From positions 1-28,989 of IMG/VR virus record IMGVR_UViG_3300042402_005664: 28,989 nucleotides of DNA; one strand, 5' to 3'. The stretch is from a virus. The translations under genes were made by a program, and so were the position numbers. The notes under the pieces were generated by a model. The model did no database searches and was not told where the DNA came from. It was given only the letters and a program-made list of their open reading frames with translations. Positions within the stretch are counted from its first letter, which is position 1; each line of letters begins with the position of its first letter. Positions 15,349 to 23,292 of this stretch are shown in pieces.

Positions 15349-15780
15349 CTATTTACGGCCGTTGTGAAAGAGATCGTCTTCAGTTATAACGCGAAACGTT
15401 AATCCGTGTTGATTACACCACTTCTGAGCTGATGCCCATTTGGCATAGTTCACAGCAATCACAGCTCGGTCTCTGGGATTTTGTCCTTCTTTGAGCTGGC
15501 TTTGACCTTTGGGTTTGATTTCAATCAACTCAGCTTTGACTGTGTTGTCTCTGGTACGATAGGTTATGAGAAAGTCAGGCACATAGCTGGTCATTTTGCC
15601 TGTGAGTGGATGCAAATAAGGAATGCGAATACTTTCAGATGCCCACTGCAAAATATTGTCGTTGGTATCACAAAAGCGCATGAAGCTGTGTTCCCAGCCC
15701 GACCTATATCTAGGCTGACCGTTGCCCACGTATTTTTTGGCGTTGATTACTTGATAAACACCCTGTGCCCATTTGCTCAT
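15349..15780 (-). CDS. 4: Head completion protein gp4 (TnsA-like nuclease fold)
   Basis: The 143-aa protein matches T4 gp4 in length and layout: YVGNGQPRYRSGWE with E30, SYVPDFLITYR with D69, and ELIEIKPKG with E87 and K89. This E-D-ExK arrangement is the TnsA/restriction-endonuclease-like active site. In T4, gp4 acts on filled heads and is required for stable, infective particles, perhaps trimming DNA ends before tail attachment. Its start overlaps the end of the 121-aa gene (ATGA). Confidence 0.85.
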   Translation of the reverse strand: MSKWAQGVYQVINAKKYVGNGQPRYRSGWEHSFMRFCDTNDNILQWASESIRIPYLHPLTGKMTSYVPDFLITYRTRDNTVKAELIEIKPKGQSQLKEGQNPRDRAVIAVNYAKWASAQKWCNQHGLTFRVITEDDLFHNGRK

Positions 15781-16142
15781 TGCAGCACAGCTCTTGCAGC
15801 GTAGAAGTTTGGCACTAGCTGAGAATTCACTCCCAACAGTGTGGCACGAGTACGCACATTGTTGAGATAGTAGGCCATGTTAAGGGTCAGTTCTAGACCA
15901 GTCTGACCTCTGATATTGTCCAACAGTGTCAACACAGGTATGTTAGTTTGTTCAGCTACCTGAAACAAACTCACTGTGAAGTTGCCTGCAACTTCACCAT
16001 TTTTCATTATGGAACGAAAGTAGCTGTTGACTATGTCATATTCGGCTGCAGGCACATTGGCTTCAAACTGATAGAATCTGTCGTAGATTCGCACTGTTTG
16101 GTCAATGTTTAGATTGGTATAGTTGACTGATCCTGTGGGCAT
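15777..16142 (-). CDS. Conserved small virion protein (121 aa)
   Basis: The sequence runs from IYDRFYQFEANVPAAEYDIV through YFRSIM to IPVLTLLDNIRGQTGLELTL and ends YYLNNVRTRATLLGV. I recognise it as a recurring neighbour of tail/neck genes in aquatic T4-like phages but not its role. It is coupled at both ends: its ATG overlaps the stop of the gp19-like gene (TAATG) and its stop overlaps gp4 (ATGA). A tail, baseplate or neck assembly role is inferred from location. Confidence 0.65.
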   Translation of the reverse strand: MPTGSVNYTNLNIDQTVRIYDRFYQFEANVPAAEYDIVNSYFRSIMKNGEVAGNFTVSLFQVAEQTNIPVLTLLDNIRGQTGLELTLNMAYYLNNVRTRATLLGVNSQLVPNFYAARAVLQ

Positions 16143-17329
16143 TATACACCTCCGCCGCCACGCAGCACTTCGCCTGCTCTAGGGTTGCTGAGAGCAGTGC
16201 CAATTTGTCGCTGAGTAGTGGCTGTGGGGAACACCCAACCGTCGGCTTTGTTGATTACCTGTCGAGTAGCAGATGGCCCAAGGTCTCTAATGGCACCAGT
16301 GCCCAGGCTGATGGCTTCGCTCTTGACCACTGATCTAAGATTTTTACCTTTGAAGGTATTATAAGTTGCACCAGCTTTTTGTGCAGCGCCAATCAGACCG
16401 GCCACTGATCCAGACTCTAAGTCTTGCAAAATGCCTTGACCAGTGTTTAGTAAACCGCCTTGGCCAAAAATACTGGCTGTTGATCCAGCTCGTGCCAACG
16501 GACTGCGTTCTGTATCATAGTGAGCAGTGTCTGGCCAGGATACATTGGCGTCAGGCTTGCCCAGTGCACCGCTGAGATATTTTACAGTTTCATACTTGAT
16601 GGTCATTGAATTCTGCATGATACCATTGCCTTCGCTGTAGTTGTAAGTATCATGATTGAAGTTGGATATCACAGGATTGATCAAGATATACCTTGCATAC
16701 TTGTGTTGATCAAATCCGTAGATCTGTATGTCTTTGAAGAACGGTGGCTTGCCCGACGCAGAACTAGTACCGTCCATGAAGTTTTCGCCAATGAAACCCC
16801 AGTCACTGACAGATCTATTTTGACTGTAGATATCTCTATTGTTGTAGTCAAAGGGCACTTGATTGCCAGTGATCTGACCAATACTGCCATTGGTAGTGGG
16901 TGCATTTGGTACGTATTTTTGTGCAGGATCTTTGTAGTAGTATGAGTAGTACTGATACCACATTTCACGAATGTTGTCGCCACCGTCGTCGTGAAATGTT
17001 ATGGTCACAGGTTCATAGTTAATCTTGGTCTGTATAACACGCTTACGATTGTATTGATTCAGAGTTTCGGTATCTATGCTGAATTTTGGCAAGTCAATGG
17101 TTTTTACTGCTAGGCTAAGATTGTAGATATTTTCAGGATTGAAAATTTTAGTACTTTTTAAAGATTGTATTTCATTGTAGTTCACAGTAAAAACTACATG
17201 AAATAGAAATTTGAATCGAGGTTTTAATTCGTATGCGTTGGTGCGAAAGGTTTTGCTTGCGTGAGTGTAATCACGCAAGCTGGCCGTGGCCGTGAAACCT
17301 TTGAGAAAGTCTTGACCAAAACTGGACAT
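16142..17329 (-). CDS. gp19-fold baseplate/tail-tube protein (gp54/gp48-like, 395 aa)
   Basis: The N-terminal two thirds resembles the T4 gp19 tube fold: RFKFLFHVVFTVN near 38-50, LAVKTIDLPKFSIDTETLNQ at 73-92, and NYEPVTITFHDDGGDNIREMW at 104-124. These mark the beta-hairpin and dimer-contact elements of tube proteins. A C-terminal Gly/Ala-rich helical extension (from about 280) is absent from tube subunits. In T4, gp54 and gp48 are gp19-like proteins that initiate the tube on the baseplate and are longer than gp19, as here. Following gp19 by 13 bp fits that role. I cannot say which of the two T4 proteins it corresponds to. Confidence 0.75.
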   Translation of the reverse strand: MSSFGQDFLKGFTATASLRDYTHASKTFRTNAYELKPRFKFLFHVVFTVNYNEIQSLKSTKIFNPENIYNLSLAVKTIDLPKFSIDTETLNQYNRKRVIQTKINYEPVTITFHDDGGDNIREMWYQYYSYYYKDPAQKYVPNAPTTNGSIGQITGNQVPFDYNNRDIYSQNRSVSDWGFIGENFMDGTSSASGKPPFFKDIQIYGFDQHKYARYILINPVISNFNHDTYNYSEGNGIMQNSMTIKYETVKYLSGALGKPDANVSWPDTAHYDTERSPLARAGSTASIFGQGGLLNTGQGILQDLESGSVAGLIGAAQKAGATYNTFKGKNLRSVVKSEAISLGTGAIRDLGPSATRQVINKADGWVFPTATTQRQIGTALSNPRAGEVLRGGGGV

Positions 17330-17342
17330 GGCCTACGCCTTA

Positions 17343-17978
17343 TTAGGCGCCTTGGCCTATGCCTGTTACAACGTCGTTGACTGTGCGGCCAATAACACCA
17401 CCAATACCGCCGCCACCTTGATTGCCTTGGTTAGCGTTGTCGTAAGCAATGGTCAGTGTGATTGCCACTGGTTCATTGGTGCCGTAGTTCATTGGACCGT
17501 AGTCTGCGGCTTTGAGATAGCAACCATACAGTTCCCATGACTCCAACACAATGGGTTCATTGGCACCGTTGCCGCCATCAAGAATTTCAAACTTGGTCAA
17601 AAACTTGTAGTCAATACCTGATGCAGCTGAACTCATTTCCAAAAAGTCCATCTGTTTTTGCAACTGTTCGCCAATCAGCTTGCTGACATTGCCTGATGCA
17701 TCGTCACGAATTTCAGTTTGTACATCTGCCCAACTGTGACGTCCAGCCAGTTTCAATGTGGAATTGTAGATTGGCAAAGAAATTTCTTCAAATGTGAGAT
17801 TGGGTCTTGAAAAACTCACAACCTGTTTGGTCAACTCAGTGGTCGGTGTTGATACGCCCAGATTTTCAAACATCACTCGGAAGCGATATCTCAGTTTGGG
17901 CATCAACAGACCTTGTGTGCTTGCACTTTGATCGCTGGCAAGCGGTACTGTCATTTTGTTTAGTGATGAACTTGGCAT
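17343..17978 (-). CDS. 19: Tail tube protein gp19
   Basis: The 211-aa protein carries the T4 gp19 hallmarks: KLRYRFRVMFENLG near 29-42, VVSFSRPNLTFEEISLPIYN at 68-87, and AGRHSWADVQTEIRDD at 93-108, then the tube-stacking C-terminal strands with IVLESWELYGCYLK. It is longer than T4 gp19 (163 aa), with an N-terminal extension and a Gly-rich tail. It has a strong Shine-Dalgarno (AGGAGATACAC before the ATG). It lies directly downstream of the sheath gene but beyond a terminator, so it may have its own promoter (TAAATAA at 17993-17999 on the minus strand is a weak candidate). Confidence 0.9.
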   Translation of the reverse strand: MPSSSLNKMTVPLASDQSASTQGLLMPKLRYRFRVMFENLGVSTPTTELTKQVVSFSRPNLTFEEISLPIYNSTLKLAGRHSWADVQTEIRDDASGNVSKLIGEQLQKQMDFLEMSSAASGIDYKFLTKFEILDGGNGANEPIVLESWELYGCYLKAADYGPMNYGTNEPVAITLTIAYDNANQGNQGGGGIGGVIGRTVNDVVTGIGQGA

Positions 17979-18015
17979 GTGTATCTCCTATGTTTATTTA
18001 CCTGTGACACGAGTC

Positions 18016-18043
18016 AAAAAATAGGGCCGGAGCCCTACTTTTT
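18016..18043 (-). terminator. Intrinsic terminator between sheath and tube genes
   Basis: On the minus strand TAGGGC (37-32 of the 18000 block) pairs with GCCCTA around a TCCG loop, followed by six T. A run of A on the other side makes it nearly symmetrical, so it could act on both strands. It begins at the gp18 stop codon. Confidence 0.85.
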
Positions 18044-21000
18044 ATGCGCCTCCTGCAATCTCTCCAGTGTTCTTGATACGCAGCGGTATGTAGATAAACT
18101 CCACTGCCTTCACTGGTTCAATGGCCACGTCAACCCACAATTCATTGGCATCAATGCGGGCCGGAGTGTTGTTGCTCAGATCGCACACAACCAAGTAATC
18201 GTACAATGCACGTTTTGCAACCAAGTCTACCATCAAGCTGTTGATAGTGTTGGTAATTTCATTTCGAGTGATTTGGTCATTGGGTTCAAACAGGTACAGT
18301 TTGCCAATTTCTTCTAGGCGTCCACGCATGAATGCTACCAAACGTGCCACATTGATACGATCCAACGCAGTGGTTGTTGTAGTAGATGTCTTGTTACCAA
18401 AGTTTGTAATACCCACACCGTTGACAAAAGTGATTGGGTTAACATTGTTTAGGTACAAAATATCGCGCAGGGCTTGGTTCACGCTCAGTGACACAAACTC
18501 ACCAGTGGCACTGTCAATGTAGCCCAGTTGTAAAGCGTTGTCAACAACACCACGACGTGTGCCTGCTGGAGCCAACCATGGGTAGCTCACAGAGTCGCTG
18601 CGAATAATTGTACGCATCATCATGTGACTTGGAGCAGTGACCACTGTGTTACCACTGAGGTCTGTGGTCTGGCAGCTGGGGTAGAATGTGGCAGCATAGT
18701 TGCTGGTAGCCGCTTGGCCATCACCTGTGGCAGTGCCCAAACCACTGTTGTTGGTAGCCCATTCAACCAAACTGTTACCGTCGCCTGGCAGGCGCATTGG
18801 AGTGTCACCAACCACAAACAGGGTGTTGTTACGCTCATTGCTCAAGGCAATCATGTTGGGAATCAGTTCAGGATAACTGGTAGCTGCAATCAAATTGTAT
18901 TGTGCAGTTTCTTCTCGAGCTCCCAAACTGGTATCTATACCCGATTTCATGGCTGCAACAATCATTTGTCGTTGAGCTTGACGACCTGAATACATTGCGC
19001 CATTGCTCTTTAGACCGCTGGCAGATACCCAAGTGTATGAATACTCAGGCAAGTTACCAATGGTTGCTGGAGAAGCAGGGTTATATGCTGGTGCATCAGG
19101 ATAGTTGGCAGAAGTAAAATAATTGGTTGTGAATCGCTTGATGTTGTATCCTGAGCGACGTGTGTTCCACAACAGCATGCCCTGTGGATAAAGGGCTGCA
19201 GAAGGCGCATCAAGGTCCAAATAGTTGCTGGTCAGCAAACTTTCAATGGTAGCAATTTCACCAGCAGCAGGATCCACTGCGCCGCTGGCTGCCCAACGTG
19301 CATCAGCAAAGTAGATACCGTTTTGTGTCACAGCATCAGCAGTGTCAATGGCCACCCATTGATCTGTGCCGCTCACTGATTCCCAACGATACAGGCTTGG
19401 ATAGTTTTCTAGATCACTGCTGTCTACCCAAAGATCACCATATTGCAGTGGACTCAGAGCTGAATCAGTTTGCGTGGTTGGAGCTGTGGCTGCGATGATT
19501 GGTCCAGTGGCATTGCACAGTGTGAGATCATAACCACGAACATCGTTGCTAACGTTTTGATAACCCACCCAAGCACCATTGTTTTGAATCATGATGTCAA
19601 CTTGATCAACTGAGCTGTAGTACCACAGACGACCATTGTCTGGATTGGTATCAGGTGATGTTGGACTAGAGATGTAAGTAAACAATGGTGAAGTAACAAA
19701 GTTACTGGCCAAAACACTAACTCCATCAGCACTCAGACGACATTTGGGTGTGTTCACTGTGATACCTGCAGTGGCCAACGCATTGCCTGACACATTGAGA
19801 AATGATATTGGGCCACCTGTGCTTTGGGTAAACACAATGTTGCCAGCACTGTTTACACTGGCACTGACATATGGAACATTGGCAGCCGAAACAGCAGCCA
19901 AGAAATCAGACACCGTGCCTGTGCCACCAATGGTCACTGTACCAGTGTTATTGACCACTGTACTACCTGGCTGGGTACTGCTGATTGTAAAACTGTTGCC
20001 TACAGTGAACGCTGTGCCAGTGGGCACAGTGGTTCCTGTGACAACCATTGCGCCCAGAGCAATTCTTTCATAGATTTCAAATGCCAGGCTTTGCAATGGA
20101 GCAACTTGACCAGTTTCAACATTAGGCTGTACAAAAACTGAGCCAACTGGAATGTTTTTGCCGCCACCAGTGGGGTCTTTGGCAGCAATGTACGCAGCTT
20201 CGCCTGGATATGCAGGGCAGTCCACAGTTACCCAATCTCCTAAAACTGTGTTAAATTGTTTAATTTTAACACTGAGACCGTTGTTGACTGCGCTGATATT
20301 GTTCCACACACTGCCAGTGGGGCGTGGTTGAAGTTGTGTAGAACTCCAACGCGGAGCTTGATAACTGTAAGACGCAAAGTATATTGGAGTGTAGTATTCT
20401 TTGGCTTCTATTCCCAATGCTGCCAACAGTGCAGTGCCACCTGAACCAGCTTCGATGCTGACAATACCTTCTGTAGCTGTGCTGCCGTCATTGGTGGCTG
20501 ATTCATCGGCATAGATATACAACTTACCGCTCACTGATGCGGCAGTAACACCAGTAATAGCAGCATTATTGATGGCTGTTGCAAAACCAGCTACTGTGGC
20601 CGCAGTGCCACCAGCACCCACTGTACAAATTGTGTCGTTGATAGAAATAGAGTTGCCTGGGGTCAACGAACCAGGAGTTCCAGTGCCAGTGATGGTAGGC
20701 CACGACACTTGCCATGCAGCAGTGCCCACCTGAACCCAGATATTGCTGCTGTTTTTATACCAGCCATTAATGTGATTATCTTCTGTGTTGTCAAGAGCAA
20801 CAATGGCATAGTCGCCAATGCTGCCAAGACTCTGTAATGGAGTAAAATCGCCACCATCGGCATCTACCACATCAGTGGTGCTGTTGTACACTGTGGGAGT
20901 AAGCACAGTGAAACTGTTGGTGCTAGCATTCCATTCTTGAATGCCCCACACAGTGGTGCTGGTATCTAACCACCAAGTGCCGTCAGCGGGTATGCCCACT

Positions 21001-21377
21001 GGGCGACTCAAAGAAGCTGTGAGTTCAGTGAGGTCAATGTCCACACGCTGCACATAGGCACGATTGGTGATACCCAAAGCACTGTATGCTGCCAGCAATC
21101 CATACTCATTGAGCTCGTAACCATTGATTGGTGTACCTGCTGTGGTATTGTAGAAGAAAGGCACACCAAAAGTGGCTGCCAAATCTCGCTGACTGGTAAT
21201 TAAATAAGTTTTGTTGGCATTGGCCGCCAAAGTTCCAGCTGCCACCAGAGTACCAGCGCCTGATACTTTGTTTTGCGCAGTGGCAATCAAAAAGTAGGGA
21301 ACTGTGTTTACAGCTGATGAAATATATTGACTTTCGTCAATTACTGTTACTTGTACGCCAGGTGATAGTAGAGCCAT
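18042..21377 (-). CDS. 18: Tail sheath protein gp18, greatly enlarged (1111 aa)
   Basis: The N terminus (MALLSPGVQVTVIDESQYIS, then PYFLIATAQNKV and ITSQRDLAATFGVPFF) and the C terminus (AFMRGRLEEIGKLYLFEPND, then INSLMVDLVAKRALYDYLVV and PVKAVEFIYIPLRI) match T4-type contractile sheath subunits. These ends form the conserved inner domain that contacts the tube and neighbouring subunits. T4 gp18 has 659 residues. The extra length lies in the middle (about 140-780), which is Ser/Thr/Gly/Asn-rich with several WWLD/LWYYSS/LWVDSS-type units and is likely displayed on the outer surface. It has a late promoter, an AAAGGA ribosome-binding site and a terminator, making it a self-contained unit. Confidence 0.93.
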   Translation of the reverse strand: MALLSPGVQVTVIDESQYISSAVNTVPYFLIATAQNKVSGAGTLVAAGTLAANANKTYLITSQRDLAATFGVPFFYNTTAGTPINGYELNEYGLLAAYSALGITNRAYVQRVDIDLTELTASLSRPVGIPADGTWWLDTSTTVWGIQEWNASTNSFTVLTPTVYNSTTDVVDADGGDFTPLQSLGSIGDYAIVALDNTEDNHINGWYKNSSNIWVQVGTAAWQVSWPTITGTGTPGSLTPGNSISINDTICTVGAGGTAATVAGFATAINNAAITGVTAASVSGKLYIYADESATNDGSTATEGIVSIEAGSGGTALLAALGIEAKEYYTPIYFASYSYQAPRWSSTQLQPRPTGSVWNNISAVNNGLSVKIKQFNTVLGDWVTVDCPAYPGEAAYIAAKDPTGGGKNIPVGSVFVQPNVETGQVAPLQSLAFEIYERIALGAMVVTGTTVPTGTAFTVGNSFTISSTQPGSTVVNNTGTVTIGGTGTVSDFLAAVSAANVPYVSASVNSAGNIVFTQSTGGPISFLNVSGNALATAGITVNTPKCRLSADGVSVLASNFVTSPLFTYISSPTSPDTNPDNGRLWYYSSVDQVDIMIQNNGAWVGYQNVSNDVRGYDLTLCNATGPIIAATAPTTQTDSALSPLQYGDLWVDSSDLENYPSLYRWESVSGTDQWVAIDTADAVTQNGIYFADARWAASGAVDPAAGEIATIESLLTSNYLDLDAPSAALYPQGMLLWNTRRSGYNIKRFTTNYFTSANYPDAPAYNPASPATIGNLPEYSYTWVSASGLKSNGAMYSGRQAQRQMIVAAMKSGIDTSLGAREETAQYNLIAATSYPELIPNMIALSNERNNTLFVVGDTPMRLPGDGNSLVEWATNNSGLGTATGDGQAATSNYAATFYPSCQTTDLSGNTVVTAPSHMMMRTIIRSDSVSYPWLAPAGTRRGVVDNALQLGYIDSATGEFVSLSVNQALRDILYLNNVNPITFVNGVGITNFGNKTSTTTTTALDRINVARLVAFMRGRLEEIGKLYLFEPNDQITRNEITNTINSLMVDLVAKRALYDYLVVCDLSNNTPARIDANELWVDVAIEPVKAVEFIYIPLRIKNTGEIAGGA

Positions 21378-21401
21378 GGTTGAGTCCTTTTCAAGTTCTA
21401 A

Positions 21402-21408
21402 TATTTAT
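21402..21408 (-). promoter_or_regulatory. Late promoter motif ATAAATA for gp18
   Basis: The minus strand reads ATAAATA about 24 nt before the gp18 ATG, with a normal leader carrying AAAGGACTCAACC. It fits the T4 late promoter core and the need for high late expression of sheath protein. Confidence 0.55.
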
Positions 21409-21433
21409 TGAAACAGTGAAAAAACAGTGGATG

Positions 21434-21440
21434 ATAAATA
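21434..21440 (+). promoter_or_regulatory. Late promoter motif ATAAATA for the plus-strand homing endonuclease
   Basis: The plus strand reads GATAAATAC, 26 nt before the ATG at 21467, with the Shine-Dalgarno TAGGAA in between. A small inverted repeat (CCTTT-GT-AAAGG, 21441-21452) directly follows and could fold at the 5' end of the transcript. Confidence 0.5.
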
Positions 21441-21466
21441 CCTTTGTAAAGGTTTAGGAAATTATT

Positions 21467-22120
21467 ATGTCTACATACCAAGGATTCATCTATGAATGGA
21501 CCAACAAACTTAATAACATGAAGTATATAGGAGCACACACCGGGCAAGAGGACGACGGGTACATCGGCGGCGGCAAAAAATTTAGAGATGATTTAAGAAA
21601 ATTTGGGCTCATAAATTTTGAAAGAAAAATTTTAGAGTACATCGAAGATGCATCAAAGATCAAAGACCGAGAGAACTACTATCTTGATCTATTAGATGCT
21701 GCAAACAGCAGTGAGTACTACAACACTGCTAGACGATCATCTGGGCTGAGGACAAAAACCGTGGCTAAACAAACAAAAAGATCGTTGTGTTGTGTTTGTC
21801 ATCAGAGACCCGTGGCTGTTAACTATGTTAAGGATGACATAAAGCATTACCGAACAAAATGCGATGCATGCTTAAAGAAAAAGAAAAACCCGAAACCTTT
21901 TGTACCTAAATGGCAAGCTTCGGGCTACAAAAAGAAAATGACCTGCGACCGTTGTGGATTCAGAGCCAAGCATGTGGCTCAAATCATGGTCTATCACATA
22001 GACGGCAATCTCAACAATGCTGCCGCAAAAAATCTAAAGTCAGTGTGCAGGAACTGCGAAGTTGAACTTACTAAGACTGATTTGCCTTGGCGTCGTGGTG
22101 ATCTTGAACCGGATCTATGA
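21467..22120 (+). CDS. Homing endonuclease: GIY-YIG domain fused to HNH-like zinc-ribbon domain (217 aa)
   Basis: Residues 1-90 form a GIY-YIG nuclease: GFIYEWTNKLNNMKYIG (6-22), then GGGKKFRDDLRKFG and an E in KDREN (about 69). Residues 105-200 hold four cysteine pairs or clusters (C108/C109/C111, C132/C135, C160/C163, C194/C197) and YHIDGNLNNAAAKNLKSVC with H177, an HNH/recombination-endonuclease-VII-like zinc fold. It ends PWRRGDLEPDL. The gene is A/T-rich, oriented against its neighbours, and sits between gp18 and gp1. Its last 50 bp overlap gp1 tail to tail. A mobile, free-standing endonuclease is the best reading; whether both domains are catalytic is unknown. Confidence 0.85.
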   Translation: MSTYQGFIYEWTNKLNNMKYIGAHTGQEDDGYIGGGKKFRDDLRKFGLINFERKILEYIEDASKIKDRENYYLDLLDAANSSEYYNTARRSSGLRTKTVAKQTKRSLCCVCHQRPVAVNYVKDDIKHYRTKCDACLKKKKNPKPFVPKWQASGYKKKMTCDRCGFRAKHVAQIMVYHIDGNLNNAAAKNLKSVCRNCEVELTKTDLPWRRGDLEPDL

Positions 22121-22739
22121 CCAGCTGCTTGACCTGTTGATATAGATGATCCAGTGTAGCATTGTTGTCTAACACTGCATCAAAGTCTGTGCCAACCCAG
22201 GCAGTTTCTGATGCGTGAATGCCCAGCGTTTTGAGTCGCTCGCGACTGATCATCCAACTCATGTTGCCCCTGCCAGCATTGGCATTTGCAGCATCTTGAT
22301 ACCATTCAGGCTCAGGGCCGCGCACTACTCTAATGACTTTGCCTCCGGCTGCTTTGATAGCACGGATTTCATTGGGAAATCTACAATCGCTGATCACCAC
22401 ATCATCTTCACTGTTGCGCAGTTTGTTCTCAAGGCTGGCAATCCAGATATCGTCATGAAAAGATCGACGGCAAACTTCTGTGCCCCATTGCTGCAATATC
22501 CAGCGTGGAGTGATTTCCATACCCAAACGATTACTCCACCAGTCATCACGCACTTCTCTCCATTCACGAGCCTGCTTGGTACGTCCTTCCAGTAGAGTTC
22601 TGTCCCAGCCAAATACTTGGGCCACAGCGTCTTTGAGGCTGTTGGCAAAACTTTCTCGTCTAAAATGATGTAAATTTACAAGATAATCAGCAATAGTATC
22701 TTTGCCTGAACCAATAAATCCGCAGATTCCTATGATCAT
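22071..22739 (-). CDS. 1: Deoxynucleoside monophosphate kinase (gp1-type)
   Basis: The protein begins MIIGICGFIGSGKDTIADYL with Walker A GFIGSGKDT (7-15), the dNMP kinase signature of T4 gp1. Other family features are FANSLKDAVAQVFGWDR, the LQQWGTEVCR block and VVISDCRFPNE, where the last is the nucleotide-binding loop. The enzyme phosphorylates dNMPs to dNDPs to feed phage DNA synthesis; T4 gp1 acts on dTMP, dGMP and hydroxymethyl-dCMP. Its ATG overlaps the stop of dexA (ATGA). The last 16 or so residues are encoded antisense to the homing endonuclease and may be an acquired tail. Confidence 0.9.
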   Translation of the reverse strand: MIIGICGFIGSGKDTIADYLVNLHHFRRESFANSLKDAVAQVFGWDRTLLEGRTKQAREWREVRDDWWSNRLGMEITPRWILQQWGTEVCRRSFHDDIWIASLENKLRNSEDDVVISDCRFPNEIRAIKAAGGKVIRVVRGPEPEWYQDAANANAGRGNMSWMISRERLKTLGIHASETAWVGTDFDAVLDNNATLDHLYQQVKQLVIDPVQDHHDAKANQS

Positions 22740-23257
22740 TTTAGCTCCCTCACGTTGAGGTATTTAAGTGTGTTTTGCAGCATGCCTATTTGTCTGCGGC
22801 AGTCTTCCAAGGCATGGTGAGTGGTAGGTGGAATCGGTTGATCAGGCCACAGCGAAAACACAGTGCGGCTGTCTCTCACCATGTAGTATTTCCAGGGCAG
22901 GGGTTTGTGATAGCTTTTGTAGGCATGTTCAAGAATGTTCATGTCGTATGTAGGTCCCTGAGCCCAGATACGTTGACTGCGCCAAATCAGCCGGCCCAGC
23001 TCGTCCAGTGCCTGATCAAGCGGAATACGCCCATCTTCGGCAAAGGCTTCATCACGCACCACAGCAGGTTGTGTGGCCCACCAATCAATTGTACCTTGTT
23101 CAATACTGCGATTTTCCTGGCTTTCCAAGGTCACACGAGCATAGTAGCACTGAGCGTAATGGCCCGTGCCCATGGGATCAAATGCCTGGGCAGCAATGGT
23201 AAGGATAGTGGTGTCTGGGCCTGTGCCCAGGCCTTCGAGGTCAATCATGAGGTCCAT
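22736..23257 (-). CDS. dexA: DexA-like DEDDh 3'-5' exonuclease
   Basis: The 173-aa protein starts MDLMIDLEGLGTGPD, with the DxE motif (D6, E8) of DnaQ-fold exonucleases. The second acidic residue is in TYDMNIL (D105), and the terminal HHALEDC gives H148 and D152, completing DEDDh. T4 DexA and related proteins degrade DNA or RNA 3'-5'; nucleotide recycling with gp1 is likely since the two genes are coupled. A sigma70-type promoter places transcription start exactly at the ATG. An internal ATG (codon 4, 23248) is an alternative start, but no good Shine-Dalgarno is seen for either. Confidence 0.8.
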   Translation of the reverse strand: MDLMIDLEGLGTGPDTTILTIAAQAFDPMGTGHYAQCYYARVTLESQENRSIEQGTIDWWATQPAVVRDEAFAEDGRIPLDQALDELGRLIWRSQRIWAQGPTYDMNILEHAYKSYHKPLPWKYYMVRDSRTVFSLWPDQPIPPTTHHALEDCRRQIGMLQNTLKYLNVRELK

Positions 23258-23263
23258 TTTGCT

Positions 23264-23292
23264 ATTGTAGCAAAAATGTTCTCAATGGTCAA
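23264..23292 (-). promoter_or_regulatory. Sigma70-type promoter of dexA/gp1
   Basis: The minus strand has TTGACC (23292-23287), a 17-nt spacer ending TTTGC, then TACAAT (23269-23264). The -10 box is followed by AGCAAA and the dexA ATG, so +1 should be the A of the ATG. It fills the gap between gp13 and dexA. Confidence 0.85.

Noticed and set aside
21412-21430. AACAGTG direct repeat between gp18 and the homing endonuclease
   Set aside because: Two short copies 10 bases apart in A-rich DNA; too little to call an operator or recombination site.
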